Origin: Gyrodactylus bullatarudis
Lineage: Eukaryota; Platyhelminthes; Monogenea; Gyrodactylidea; Gyrodactylidae
Direction: 5' to 3'
Assembly: GCA_012064415.1 (NCBI GenBank)
Contig: SSNU01000052.1
Span: 374,403-438,402 of the forward strand
DNA: 64,000 nt
Shown: positions 45,901-57,776 of the stretch, piece by piece
Layout of the letters: each line of letters starts with the position of its first letter
Position numbering within the stretch: the first letter of the stretch is position 1
Program-made: the position numbers and the translations under genes
The notes under the pieces: generated by a model
What the model saw: the letters and a program-made list of their open reading frames with translations, nothing else
Databases searched by the model: none
What the model was told of the DNA's origin: nothing

Positions 45901-48900
45901 AGTCGTTACAGAGTTCATGTAAGTGAAAACAATCTAAACTCATGAGAAAATTTTGTTTTCTTCTAAAGTTAACCATTGAAAGCTAGCATAAACTAGCCTT
46001 TTCTTTGTTATTTTATATTAATTTTCTATTGTTTTTATTTAGCTGGTATCATTAGCCCATTGGCCCGGTTATGGTGTACTCAAGTCAAAAGCCCACGTCT
46101 ATTACATTAAACCAAATGATCCATATGTTACCAAGAATGATTTTAACGCAAAGCTACACGGTAAGTAGAATAATACCCTTGGAAATTATTCTTTTTCCAT
46201 TTCAATGATAGACATTGATAAAAGAAATTCTCATGGGTTGACCTTTTTTATTCTAGGCATCCTTGATAATTTATTCATCGGAATAAAATGAAAAAAAAGA
46301 TACTTGACATGTCTTGACTGGTTATAATATGGGGGCTTCACATTGTTTTTCAAATTTTAATTTCATTCATGAAAATATCATGTCTCAAATGTTGACACAT
46401 TTTTCTCACTTCTAAACGCATAGAGAGATGAATGTTACCAATTAATTCGAATGGTGAATTGAAAAAAAATGAAAAAAATTCACAGTAGTAAAAAACATGG
46501 TCTCTATTTGAGCACTTTTTACAGACAAATAAAACAAACCAGACAGATTAGTACGGTATATAAACATGCCTTAAAATGTTTTTTTTTCGATAGCTAAGAG
46601 ACTTGAAATCAATAAATTCATTAAACTTGACCCTCCTTTTGACTGGCTATAATTCCTTATTGAAAGAGTATTATATTGAGTTGACCTTTTCTTTGTATTT
46701 TAATGCGAAAAGACTTTATATCTGAGTACTTTTTCCATTGGTAATACAATAAAATAATCCTCTGAGAAAGTGAGTGTTGGCAACTAAATTCAAGTTTAAT
46801 ATCTCTTCAAAAGTATAAGTGTTTTTTCTATGTTTATTGATTCCTGAATTTTCCAGAATTTCAAAGAACTCTTTTCACAGGTATGTAAACACCAATCAAA
46901 TTTCGGATTTATTTTAAAATTCATAAAGATATAATTGAAGTGTCTAAAGAAGATAAACCAGATATTCCAAGATACATAACATTTTAGCACTTTTTCCTTC
47001 TCAGATAATAGGAATTACGCGTTTAAGTGTAGTCTAATTAGATCCAAAATTTTTTGGATCCGTTTGAGTTTTTCAATAATCTCATCTAAGATGAAATGAT
47101 TCCTTTTTGATCAATTATTCATTCATAAAAGTATCTACAAATAAGATTCTTGAGAAAATTTTTGGTAATATTGGGGCTAACTTAAAAAAAACGGAAATTT
47201 TATTCAGGTGTATTTTCATATTAAATTTTTATGAAAGGAAAAACATAAGAAATAGACCAAGAATTTTTTGTTTAGGAATACAAACAATGAATACAGTAAT
47301 GACTATAATATTTTCATACAGTGAAAGAAAATGTATTTACATATGAATTTATTACATTTTTATGTCATTGACATAATTTTTATGCAAAGACTGTATCAAT
47401 CATTGCTGCATTGCAATCGAAATATTCTTTTGATAGAAATAAAATATATAATTTCTTATTAACGAGTACAAGCTGTGTGTAGTTTATTTACTATAATAGA
47501 AAGAGACGAAAATTCCCATTGACTTTTTACACGTTTAACAAAGTGAAACACCGTAATGATTATAATTTTTATTACCCTTTAATGTTACATCTGATGTACT
47601 GATGAATTTATCTATCCCAAGAATTCAATCGAGACCCGTGTGATTGCAGTCGAACAAAATTGAATGATAGAAACATGCCGGTTATCCTCCACGAACCAGA
47701 ATATGAACATAAACGAGTATCAATAAAAATGGCCATAAATGATTATACTCGTGAGTCATTTTAGATGAATTTACAGTAACCAGTTTGAGTATATAAGACC
47801 TTTAAAGAATTTACTATAACGACCTAATGCTGATTGACCAGTTTTTTTATTTTTTTAACTGATGTTTTAAATGTTTTTTTTGATTTAGGTCCAACAACAA
47901 GATTCTCTGTCGAATGGTCACCTAAAGTTTGTATTGAAACAGAGGAAAATCATTATCTAATCCCCGAGGAAAATATGCATACGAAAATGAGACAAGATTT
48001 TACAGTGAGTAAAACTTTTATTGGTGATCTTAGTTAATAAAAAAATCAGAAAATTGTTAACCCTTTCGGTGCCAAGACTATTTCACAATTTTTATAAAAA
48101 CCAAAATTTAGCTATGAAGATACCAAGTTATTTGGCCAAAAATATTACTAATGCAAGTTCACATTGTGGGCTTCAATTTAAACTTAAATTGATCCAGAAA
48201 CCTATCAAACTGGTAGAGTTATGAAGGTTCAAATAAATTGGAAAATGGACATATGTGTCCATCGACACCGAAAGGGTTAATATGGAATGGGTCTATTATC
48301 ATATGATATAATCAAAATTTCTAATTTGATTTAGAACCGAAATATTAAGCTGACAAATCTCAAATTTCAATGCACCTACTCTGTTAACATTACAAAGTAT
48401 GATGTTATAACCAAGAAACGACATTATCACTCGTCCTTTTGCTTTTGTACAAAATCCTGTCCCGAGACGTTTATCGTGTCTGGAAGTCCACATCCTATTT
48501 GTTCAAATAATTGTAAGTATCTCATGTCTTCCTTGCTGGTTAAAAAACGTTTAATTGATTTTATTTTCAAAGAGAAATCACCAAAGTTTAGCAGTCAGTT
48601 TATTTTTGTTGAAACTCTCTTCATGAAATATGAAAAAAACTGTTAATGATCAAGCTTACAAAATAAACCAGCCTAGAGCAAAATTTCTATACACTTAATG
48701 GAAAAAACAGATTTTCTTAAAATATGCATTATTTTTCGTTTATAAAAATTACCATATTTTAGTTCGATTACCACCCCCGAGGCCTAAACTAGTTCGAGAA
48801 AAATTGCTGAATAATTCAAATGGGCATTACATAATTTCTTGGAAGATTGATCCCTTTTCAATGACTCAGAACGATCAGAGCTCACAGATAATAACACCTG

Positions 48901-50676
48901 AAGATCAAATAAAATTTCGAGTGACTTGGGGTCCAAGAATTTATGAGCCTATTGATGAGCGCATGTATAACAGTGGTTACAATTTTGTACCTATTCTTGA
49001 TGAGAGGAATTCTCAGGTTAAAGTTATCAACCGGGTGAGTCTTCTATTATCCCGTTCTTTGCTCAATTTAATTAGTTCAGATTTAATGTGATTTAGAAAA
49101 AAATAATCTTGATTTTCTGATAAAAACTTTTGACTATATTTGTTTTAGTTCTGCATGAAATTCATAGAGGTTGAATTATTAATGGAAAGTGTCTGATTTA
49201 TCCTAAAGATAAAAAAAAATCTTTAAATCAAATTAAGACGCATCTTTAATAAGAAAGATTAAATTAAGTTAATTTACTAAGGATAATAAATCATGGAATT
49301 GTCATGAGTCATTTCATTTAATTTTTGTGATTTTTTTCAAAATACATATATATTTGAGCATAAATCTCATATAAATACTTGGCATTCAAAATTGAATGAA
49401 TCGGAGAATTCTTTATTAATTACCCAGAAACAATTATCACTTGTTCAATGAGTATTCTCGATTATTTGGTGGTAGCGAAAAGTACTTTTATATTTTTTTG
49501 ATTGATAATAATAGATTCGTTATCAACGTCATTGTTTTAGCAAGACACCGAAATTCTCTAGTTTGTGCAATTAAAAAATAAATAATTTGAGACTTGAATA
49601 ATTGTAGATAAACAATTTGATGTTTGATAGAGGGTTAAATACCAAAAATTTAAAGTAACAGTCAAGAATATTATCTCTGCTAGTGACTTGTGATTGTAAT
49701 AATTATGATTATTCATGTACAGAGTAGGTACTATCTTTTGGTTGAAAATAAGAGTAATTAAATAATAATCATTTCACAATACTACTAGCAACATTAATTT
49801 GGAGTCACTCAGATTTATGTCCACAATCTTCTTTATTTTTGAAATATTTAATTACCTTTTTACTTTTATGGGAAATTAAAATTTATTATCGTTCTCTCTT
49901 CTCTACAGGAAAATGATAATCAAATTCTACTTCAAAGCTTGAAGCCGGACACGGTATATCTGGTCAAAGTTCAAACCCTATTATTCACCCAAAATGGACA
50001 AGAACTAGAAAGTCCCGTCGAGGTTATTTATTTCAAGACAAAAGGTCGAGATTTAAGTGAGTTGAATTTCCACATTTATTTGTCTTTTTCAAATATTCTA
50101 CAGAAAGTAATCAACTGTAAACTACTGTTTGGTAATTGTGCTAAAAACCTTTTTAGATTTAGACATTTGAAATTCAATTAGAAAGACCAAGAGGTTAACA
50201 TGACACTTTAGAAAAGATTAATAAAATTATTCTTAGTACTTTTTCCCAGATACGACCATGAAGCTAGTTGTATATGAAGTTGGGAATTTTTTCATCAAAC
50301 ATTGGATGTTCTAATTGGATCTTCGAAAATTTCTTTAAAACCACCCTCTCATTTTAAATCAATTAAAATTTTGAGCTCAAAGCTCAAAAAATGGGAATTT
50401 AGCGCCAAATTCTAAAGCGTACACATTTTTCTCAAATTTTTTTTTCTTTAACTGGTGAAAAATTCTCTATATTTAAAATAATTATTTTTATCAATTTTAA
50501 ATTTAAGTAAAAATTAACTGGCTTATCATAAAAAATTCTTCTTAATTTTTAAAATATTTATTAATCTTTTAGAATCCAAAAAGTTCATGTCCCCTTCTGC
50601 ATCAACCAGAATAACGTGTTTGTCTTTCATTTATCACCTGTTATTACTTGCATTCGTGACGAATTTGATGCCTTAA
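36977..50676 (+). CDS. KAL1: Anosmin-1 (KAL1 family): WAP + four FnIII, 14 exons
   Basis: Exons: 36977-37129, 40186-40272, 41206-41268, 43756-44172, 45055-45318, 45703-45795, 45862-45918, 46043-46160, 47622-47750, 47889-48004, 48335-48512, 48763-49034, 49909-50056, 50573-50676. All joints are GT-AG with matching phase, giving 732 aa (the human protein is 680). Order: signal peptide (MLLIGFTHWIIFTLEVILFA, cleavage near THG|Q), Cys-rich region, an eight-Cys WAP domain in exon 4 (CKDSCISDEDC...KCCKVGCKRMC), then four FnIII domains (exons 4-5, 5-8, 9-11 and 12-13). Exon 14 ends in SPSAS plus a hydrophobic tail (LLLLAFVTNLMP), suggesting a GPI anchor. Anosmins are extracellular-matrix, heparan-sulfate-associated proteins that guide neurites and modulate FGF signalling. 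Exon 6 and the first coding exon are the least certain. Confidence 0.92.
40660..41100. repeat. Foldback element in anosmin intron 2
   Basis: The left part GTTGGATGATATGAAAATCTC, then AAAAATTCGAATATGTTCAAG, and the inner GAGCTGAAATTTTTAGAAGA with GATCAAAATTAGACAAGAAAG pair loosely with the right part TTTCTTGTCTAATTCTGATCC and AAATTTCAGCTCAGAGTT. This is the same family as 34639 and 55717. It is decayed. Confidence 0.55.
42005..42600 (-). mobile_element. 3' end of an LTR retrotransposon in anosmin intron 3
   Basis: Minus-strand order: a Ser/Thr/Gln-rich polyprotein tail (SSTQNTVTSESNEQLVETNT), broken by a frameshift, continuing to residues such as KRAVQRKICTGQLQLDPFLK and a stop near 42190. 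An LTR of roughly 145 bp follows, starting TGTGAAATTC near 42153, with TATAAATA at about 42093 and a poly(A) region GGTGAAATAAAAGC near 42050. The class is probably Ty3/Gypsy-like, judged from the layout only. The frame at 42365-42592 is the upstream, frameshifted part of this coding tail. Confidence 0.55.
48057..48280. mobile_element. TTAA-flanked MITE in anosmin intron 10
   Basis: 224 bp bounded by TTAACCCTTTCGGTG and its exact complement CACCGAAAGGGTTAA. The TTAA at both ends is the target site preferred by piggyBac transposases, and CCCTTT-type inverted termini fit that superfamily. It fills most of the 330-bp intron without touching the splice sites. The frame at 48021-48224 is spurious. 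Confidence 0.75.
50265..50460. repeat. Foldback fragment in anosmin intron 13
   Basis: GCTAGTTGTATATGAAGTTG, TTTTTTCATCAAACATTGGA and TTTTGAGCTCAAAGCTCAAA are recognisable blocks of the ATATGAAGTTGGG family (compare 34639 and 55717). Only part of an element remains. Confidence 0.5.
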
Positions 50677-51249
50677 CCAAAATGAGCCGTTCAGATAACA
50701 AATACATACCAATAATAATCAAAGCATTTCTGTGATTTGTGCCAAAGTCTATTTCAATTTCACATAATCTCTAGTCTATTTGACAAACAGTGTACATATA
50801 TAGACAAAACAATTTATTTACAGAAAATAGTTTGTTAAAAAAATTTAGGAAACTTATTGTATTACTTATTATTTGTTCAAAATTATTATTATTTTCTTCT
50901 TCTTGTAAATAATATAATATTTATCCTATGTGTGTAAACATTTATCTTGTGTACAGCTAAAAAAAGTACATTTGAGGAGTCGAAAAAATATTGTTCATTA
51001 CAATTTTTAAAAATTTGATTGAAACTGTATTTAGATTTTAATATATATTATTCAATTGCTAAATTTGTTATGTTTAACAAAACTATTATTTTAATTTATC
51101 AACTGTAATAATATGAAACTATTAAATTTATAAAATAAATTATCTACTTGGAAGAATGCATTCTCATAATTGAAAATTTCCAAAGTTATTAGTACACCAA
51201 ATATTTTCTTATAAAAATAATGAATAATGCAGCACCTATACTTACAAAG

Positions 51250-51475
51250 ATCAGCTAGAAATATTTCGTTCTAGGTGTTTAGGTGATATATCCCACAGGC
51301 CAGTCTTATTTCGTAATGGATTAGCCCATGTCGCTGAATGTTACAGCTTACTAATGGATTCGTACCAGTCTCGGTGGTAAGCTATAACACACGCCCCTTT
51401 AGTCCTCTTTCAGACTCGTCAGTATGCCACTAAGATGAACCTGTGAGAACCATTGCACCTAAAACGGAATATTTC
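51250..51475. repeat. Hammerhead-bearing inverted repeat unit (pLTR-like)
   Basis: The ends GAAATATTTCGTTCTAGGTG and, inverted, GAAATATTCCGTTTTAGGTG bound the unit. The plus-strand half shares CCCATGTCGCTGAATGTTACAG with 21724-21747. The minus-strand half (51391-51432) carries CUGACGAGUCUGAAAGAGG then ACUAAAG. The CUGANGA box and stem II are intact here, while the GAAA box has become UAAA. It lies just downstream of the anosmin gene. Confidence 0.55.
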
Positions 51476-51494
51476 TAAAAAAATAATCCCAAAT

Positions 51495-51800
51495 GTTTAA
51501 AGCCATTCATGAGGAATTTTTTTTTGTAATTTTTGCAAAAATCTCAATTTTTCGTCAAGGTTTTCAGAAACATTTTATATTTCAAGTTGGGGCAATTTTT
51601 ATCATTGAGTTGAAAACTTTTATTGACTTCAATGTGGGAAAGGGATCAGATATATTATTTTTCTGCATCATCGTTAGATAAGGAAAACAAAAAGTTTTCA
51701 GGAAACACTGCATTACCCTACGAAAGTCCACTTTCTATTTTTCACTGATTGAAAATTAATAAACTTGGATTATCTGAGATCAGTTCAAATTTACAGTTTT
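51495..51800. repeat. Fragment of the 3571-type foldback
   Basis: Shares TTTTTGCAAAAATCTCAATTT, GTCAAGGTTTTCAGAAAC, TTGAGTTGAAAACTTTTATTG, ATCATCGTTAGA and GAAAGTCCACTTTCTATTTTTC with the left half of the palindrome at 3571-4276. The right arm is missing. The frame at 51493-51681 is a by-product. Confidence 0.5.
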
Positions 51801-52529
51801 TCACAAAAATTAAACAGTGATAACCAGTGGAACACAATACTTTCTTGAGTGATAATTTTAATTGAAAGATACTTTTTCACCCGCCATTAGAAAGAAAATT
51901 CATAAAACTACAGAAACATGCATAGTTCACAAAGATAGCTTTTCACTGATCCTAACCAAAGTTAGTTAAAGAAAGGTGGTTTTTTGAAAATGTAGTCAAA
52001 TATTTAAAAAGTATTTGGAATATAATAACATAGCTTAGAAGATAACTGTTTTTTGAGCCAAAAAATACCAATTGAGCTTCTAATTTTTGTACTTTAATTA
52101 ACGTGTGAGCCAAGACATGTATCATGTATTTTTTCAAGTGTTCCTTTTTCTCCAATACACGGAAATCTTTCATGTCCCTTTTGTAAATTTGTCAAATCAA
52201 ATGTATAAAAACTCTCTCTACAATAAATAACAACAAAGCACAAGAAAAAAGGAAATATTATGGCTACCCACCCCTTGTAGTCAGTTTTCCTTGTAGAAAG
52301 ACGAAAGTAAGTAAAATTGATGGATATTCATGTACATATTTTAATTCATTCCATCTCTCATCCCTCACAATAGACAAGATTTTTTTTTGGGAGAAAAAAG
52401 TTGCCCATGTTAATTTCAAATGAGCTCTTCTTACATGTTGTTATGGATGGGGTCTTTGTTCTAAGCAAAACAGTTAAAGTGTGGCTCTACCAAAGGAAAA
52501 TTAATTAATTAATTATAATTCCCTATATT

Positions 52530-52742
52530 GTGAATAATGATGCATTTGAAGAATTTTTGTTTGATGAACATTCTTTTTCCTCTTGGCTCCAAAATCTATT
52601 TACAATGTCTACAAATCATTTTGAATCAATGACTAACACGGTCATGCAAAAAAACACAAGGTTGGGTGAAATTAGGAGGGTTCGTAGAGCTTTGTTAAAA
52701 AATGAGAAATTTCGATTTTTAACCCTTCCGAGACGATTATAA
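52530..52742 (+). CDS. Small hypothetical ORF of doubtful status
   Basis: Seventy codons with balanced composition (FEEFLFDEHSFSSWLQNLFT, GEIRRVRRALLKNEKFRFLT), ending RRL and a stop at 52740. No start codon of quality (GTG context), splice signal or family is seen. It abuts the dispersed repeat at 52740, so it may be the coding end of that element. Confidence 0.25.
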   Translation: MNNDAFEEFLFDEHSFSSWLQNLFTMSTNHFESMTNTVMQKNTRLGEIRRVRRALLKNEKFRFLTLPRRL

Positions 52743-53060
52743 AATCAATCGAGAAAAAGATTCAAAAATGATAAAATATGATTTTGAACTAGATTCTAAT
52801 GGTAATTCTATTGAATAAGGATTCTTTTGATCCTATCTGAGAGAGCCGATTTATTATTGAATTTCCCATCTACTAATAAGTGAATGAAGACCAATTTCTA
52901 CTAATATTGGTTATTTTATCAAACTAGATATCTCTTTGAGATTTTTTGGTAATTTTGAGATTCGTTTAGCGTGGATTATATAATAGATGATGTGATATTT
53001 TACTAATAACTGAGAATTTCCGACTTTGAATAATCGCCCTATATAAGTGAAAGGATTAAA
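52740..53060. repeat. About 320-bp dispersed repeat, copy 2
   Basis: Counterpart of 22975-23290 in the same orientation: GGTAATTCTATTGAATAAGG, CATCTACTAATAAGTGA, TAACTGAGAATTTCCG and AATAATCGCCCTATATA. Confidence 0.6.
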
Positions 53061-55716
53061 TTAATTTAAGATAAAATATAAAAATTTTTCTCAATTTTTA
53101 TCCCAAAACTCTTTTAGTTCCCAACCAAAATCAGATTTGTCAAACTAAAGAACAGAATTTTTTATAGAACCCATTGCCTGACAACTTGGAACTCCGGGCC
53201 ATGGATTTTGAGAGAGAATTCTCTACGCCGATGGGAAAAATGGCATGGCTAGAAAAATGCCTTTAAAAATTTTATCATCATATTTTCCTGATCAGAAATT
53301 TATTTATCTTTAATTTAAGCTACGTTTGAAGAAAACCCTTCAAAAGACTCAAAAGATATTGTACATTTTATGGTCCAAAGTCATGAAAAAAAGACCCTGT
53401 GTAGTGGTTGAAATTTTTTATTGACTGAATAAAGTTGTAAATGAAGTAAATGAAAATAATCTTATGAATTTTCTATATTTTCTTAAATAAGCAAGGGAAC
53501 TTTACATTACTGTATCAAGTGAATTTCTCATATTTTCATCAGCTTATCAGAAAGGCTCCACTGCCTAACAAGAAACAAAATTACTAAAAATAAAATAAAC
53601 AATTTTCCTAATGAAGCTGATGGAATTTGTCTACTACGTATATCTGATTTTTCTGATGGAAATTCTTATTTTTCCCTCACTCAAACTTTGATGAATTCAT
53701 TTGGTAGAAACAATTTGCATTTATACACTTTCCCCTGAACGAAGAATTTAGGCAAATGAGAATAAAATTAATTCAATCTTCTCATCCTTCGTTTTCCATC
53801 AATTTTTCACGTTGAACTTTGGTAAAAATTCATCAATAGAAGAATAAAAAAAACATCAAATAAATTCAAAGTCAGACACAACAGTTTTCCATGCGTAAGA
53901 TGAAAAATGCTCTCTGTCCTCTTTCTCAGAATGAATGTAGTATCTTTACTCATTCAATATCTCACTACCATCCATTAGAATAGTATTAGATTCTTGGTTA
54001 TGTGCATTAATATTGAGGATAAAAGTCATAAGTTTGAACGATAAAATTACTATACTACCGAGAGACACTGAGAAGATTTTTAAAGCTTCCCTACTACCTA
54101 TTATAATAGTTGTTTAGTGTGTGCCCGTACATAAATGAATTTAATTATAGGGATTGGTTGATTTATATTCATAATTGATGGATTATTATGCAAATCAGGA
54201 ATGATCATAGGATATAAACTCGTGGAAGGAGTAAAATTCATCTAATGAAAATCTGATTCAAAGTTGATTAGATTTATCAATTTTTTTGGTCTATTCTAAT
54301 CAAAATAATCCAATGATTTCCTTGTACATTTGTGTTAATTAAAGTTGAAAAAGTGTTTAAAAAATTCGAAAATTTAATTTAAAACCCAAAAATAAGTTTT
54401 CCAATAAGGGGGATGCAAATTTTCAAATATTGATACAAGCCAAAAATACCACCAAACAAACTGTGAAACAGGAACTCTTCTCATATTTGTAAAAAATTCG
54501 AGAAAAAAAGCTTTAAATTTTGCTGATCAAACTGAAAATCACTAGAAATTTCAACCTTAAGTGGTTAATTAGTGACCACTTAAAATTAAAGCCAATCAGG
54601 ATATGAGCTATCTCTTTTTAACTAATCAGGATGCTAGACGAATTCAAAATGTAATTCATCTTTGGAATTAAAAGCTTACATCTTCTAAGGTTGTATTATA
54701 ATTTAGTATGGCTAAAAATTTCAATCATAGATTAAGATAGTGTTTTAAAAATAGACCTGGAAAAAGTTTTGAAATCCATTTGATAATTTCGAAATTCAAG
54801 AAATTCGAACAAGTAATCAGAACAGGCAGAGTTTATAAAAATAGTTTACTCCAAATAATATTTTTACATAGATCTAATATATGCGTAAGTTTAACTAACA
54901 TTCGTTGATTGATTTTTATTTCCAAATTATTCCTGAATTCGTGATTCATTTATGAGAGTAATGATTTAATGCTGGAAAAAATTAATATAAAACTTTATAA
55001 CTTTGCTAGAGCAATTATTACTTATTTTTAATCGATTTTTAAAAGCTTATGGAACAAATTGATTTTTGATAGGTAATTAAAAATCACATCTCTCAACTGG
55101 GAATTTTGTTTAAGTAATCTGAAATAGAGAAATGTAATCAAATATTTTTCTTACTCCTTTTAAGAGGAATTATTATTGAGAAAAATATATTCTTTAAAAA
55201 ATCGAGACGTTCACATTCTCTTGCTACTAAAAAATCAACCAAGTCAAGTTGGAATACAAAAAAATTGAAATAAAATCTCATTTTTCGTGAATTTGAGAAA
55301 CTAAACCCCCCTGAAAATATTAGTAAAATTATAAATAAAACCAGCCTTTTTCCAAGGCCACTTCCAGACTTTTCGGTACAGAGATAGTCAAATACCTGAA
55401 TAAAGAGTTAGATTTTAATATCAACATTTTAAAATTTCATGTTATATCATAGAAAGTACTTCCAAAGTTTACAATCTATATTTTCCCATCAATGTTTGAT
55501 TGGGAATTTGAAAAAATAAATCAAAGATGAATCGGAAGCATAATTTGGAATATTTTATCTAACTTTTAGATCATTTCAGTACTGGGATAGTCTTGAGATA
55601 ATTCTGGTTCCTGAATTTTGAAATAAAAGTTGCGTGACTGAATCTCATCATTGTACTTCGATCGCTTCTTAAATTTGAGCCAGATCAAAATTAATTACAA
55701 GCCAGCATATTAAGTA
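53061..55716. other. Intergenic, nothing recognised
   Basis: AT-rich DNA without a supported gene or clear repeat. Confidence 0.5.
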
Positions 55717-56100
55717 AAGTTGGTTGATATGAAGTTGGGAATCTATGATATTTTCATCAAAATTTTTTGGAATCCTACTCATGTTGACCACTTTTACGGT
55801 TTGAAGAAAAAAATTCTAAAATAAATTTTTTTTAATGAGAAATATAGTCATTTTTAAAATTTCGATTTAGCGCCAAAATCCCATCTTTGAACTTTCAACT
55901 CAAAAATTTTAACGATTTTGAAGTGGGAGAGTGGCAAAAATATTTTTTTTAAGATCAGAATTAGACAAGAAGGCCAAATATCGCTAATAAACTTCCGAAA
56001 GATTGATTTTTGAGTAGTGAAAGTGATCAAAAAAATTTTTACCTTTATTTTGAACAAAAAAAAATTATTTCAATCAAGAATTCTTCTTAATTGTAGTTTT
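55717..56100. repeat. Foldback fragment, ATATGAAGTTGGG family
   Basis: The left end AAGTTGGTTGATATGAAGTTGGG and inner blocks (TAGCGCCAAAATCCCATC, CAGAATTAGACAAGAAGG) match 34639-34945. A right arm is not evident. The frame at 55854-56057 on the minus strand is a by-product. From 56100 to 57776 I see nothing else that can be supported. Confidence 0.55.
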
Positions 56101-57776
56101 AAATTAAAACTTTTAATATTAATAATCGCGGTTAAAGCATCAATTTTTTGATTAAGACATGGAACATTGTTCGGGGAAAATAAAATTTTGTATAACCCTA
56201 ATATATATATTATATGTGAATACTTTTTGAGCTCAGGGACGGTAAAAAGTTTTATTCAAGTTTATTGTAATTGAGTAGAACAGGAAATGGAGTACTCAAA
56301 TCTTGAGTTTACTTCCTTCATCTGTCAATGAATAGTTGAAGCCTTATTTTTTTCTTTCACACCTTGATTAGGTGCCGAAAGTTCCGCATAAATAAAAACA
56401 TTACAATATATATCTATATTCCAATTAAATGCTCAAGTACTTACCAAATATATAATAGGATATGGAGAAAAAAAATATATCCCGGGAGTTATTATATACG
56501 GGTAGGGAATGCTTGCAATTATTATTTTTCAGCCAAGAGGATACTATTAGCGGTTATTAATACTATAGTCATTTTGAATTTCAGACAAAACTTGCTACAG
56601 ACAAAACAACTTTTCTAACGCTTCATTGAACACTATCATTACAATACACGACCATCACCTTGTAAAAACTTTTCTTCTCGTCATAATATTATAGGGAATA
56701 GTGTATTCTATGTAATAAAGTGGCCTTTTTCCCTTGTACACACATGGAACTAATGATTCTGATCATCTTACTCATGCTAATTGCCATATAACTACTACAT
56801 ATTTATATTATAACCTCAGAAAAGAGTAAAAATGTTGATTTGCATACCACTTGTCATAATTATGCGGGATATTTTCATACTCGACCGAATTCTATTATAT
56901 TAATAGAATAGTTATTAGTTTGGGAGTCAAAAGTTTTTAGCATGAAAACAAAAAAATTCGGTATTACTCATTCAGAGACATTCTACTCAAAGGGTAAAAA
57001 AGTAAATTATCAAAAAATGAGGATTTATAGCGTCCCTTCCACAAAATAGGAAGTAGTATATGTAGACACACCTGTTTTTTTGGATTAAGTACAGTGTCCA
57101 AAAATGATATTAACTAAAGAATTAATTCAGAATATGGTGCTACAAATTATTTTATAAAAGTTTAACAATAACGTGACATGATTAATTGAAAAGTATTCTG
57201 AATTTTATTCTTTTAATTTTATGATAAATCCCAAGGAGAGTATCAGGGAATAGCCGAAACAAAAGTTTTTTTTGATTGCCGAACTGTGGAATATTAAAGC
57301 GTAATCCTTGGCGTTAAGAGCTGACTATAGGGGATGTTTAGATGAGAGTAATTGATTTCAGTTCTCTTTTGAGTAATAGAAAGTTGGTCGGAAAGTTAAT
57401 ATCGATTCAGTAATTTGAAGATAAAAGACGTATAAATCTACAATATTCTAAAACCTTTTTTGAAATCGAAACACTTTTTTTATATACAGAAAAATAAGAA
57501 AAATGAAGAGAACAGGGAAAGAGAGTTCAATGTGCCCAGTGTGGGAGGCTTTGTACAGAGAGTAAGAGGTGAGAAAGATACCACTACGCACTACCGGGCA
57601 AAAGCTGGTGTCGCATTGTGAACAGAAGTGTTTTCATTCCATCAGTTTTTATGCACTTTTTGATGACTCGACCAATGAATTTGATTTTATCAATAAATAT
57701 GATCTGCATTTCATTCTGTGTAGTGTAAAAGGATTTAGCTTTATTCAGACTTAGAGTGTATAATTTGGCATTTATT

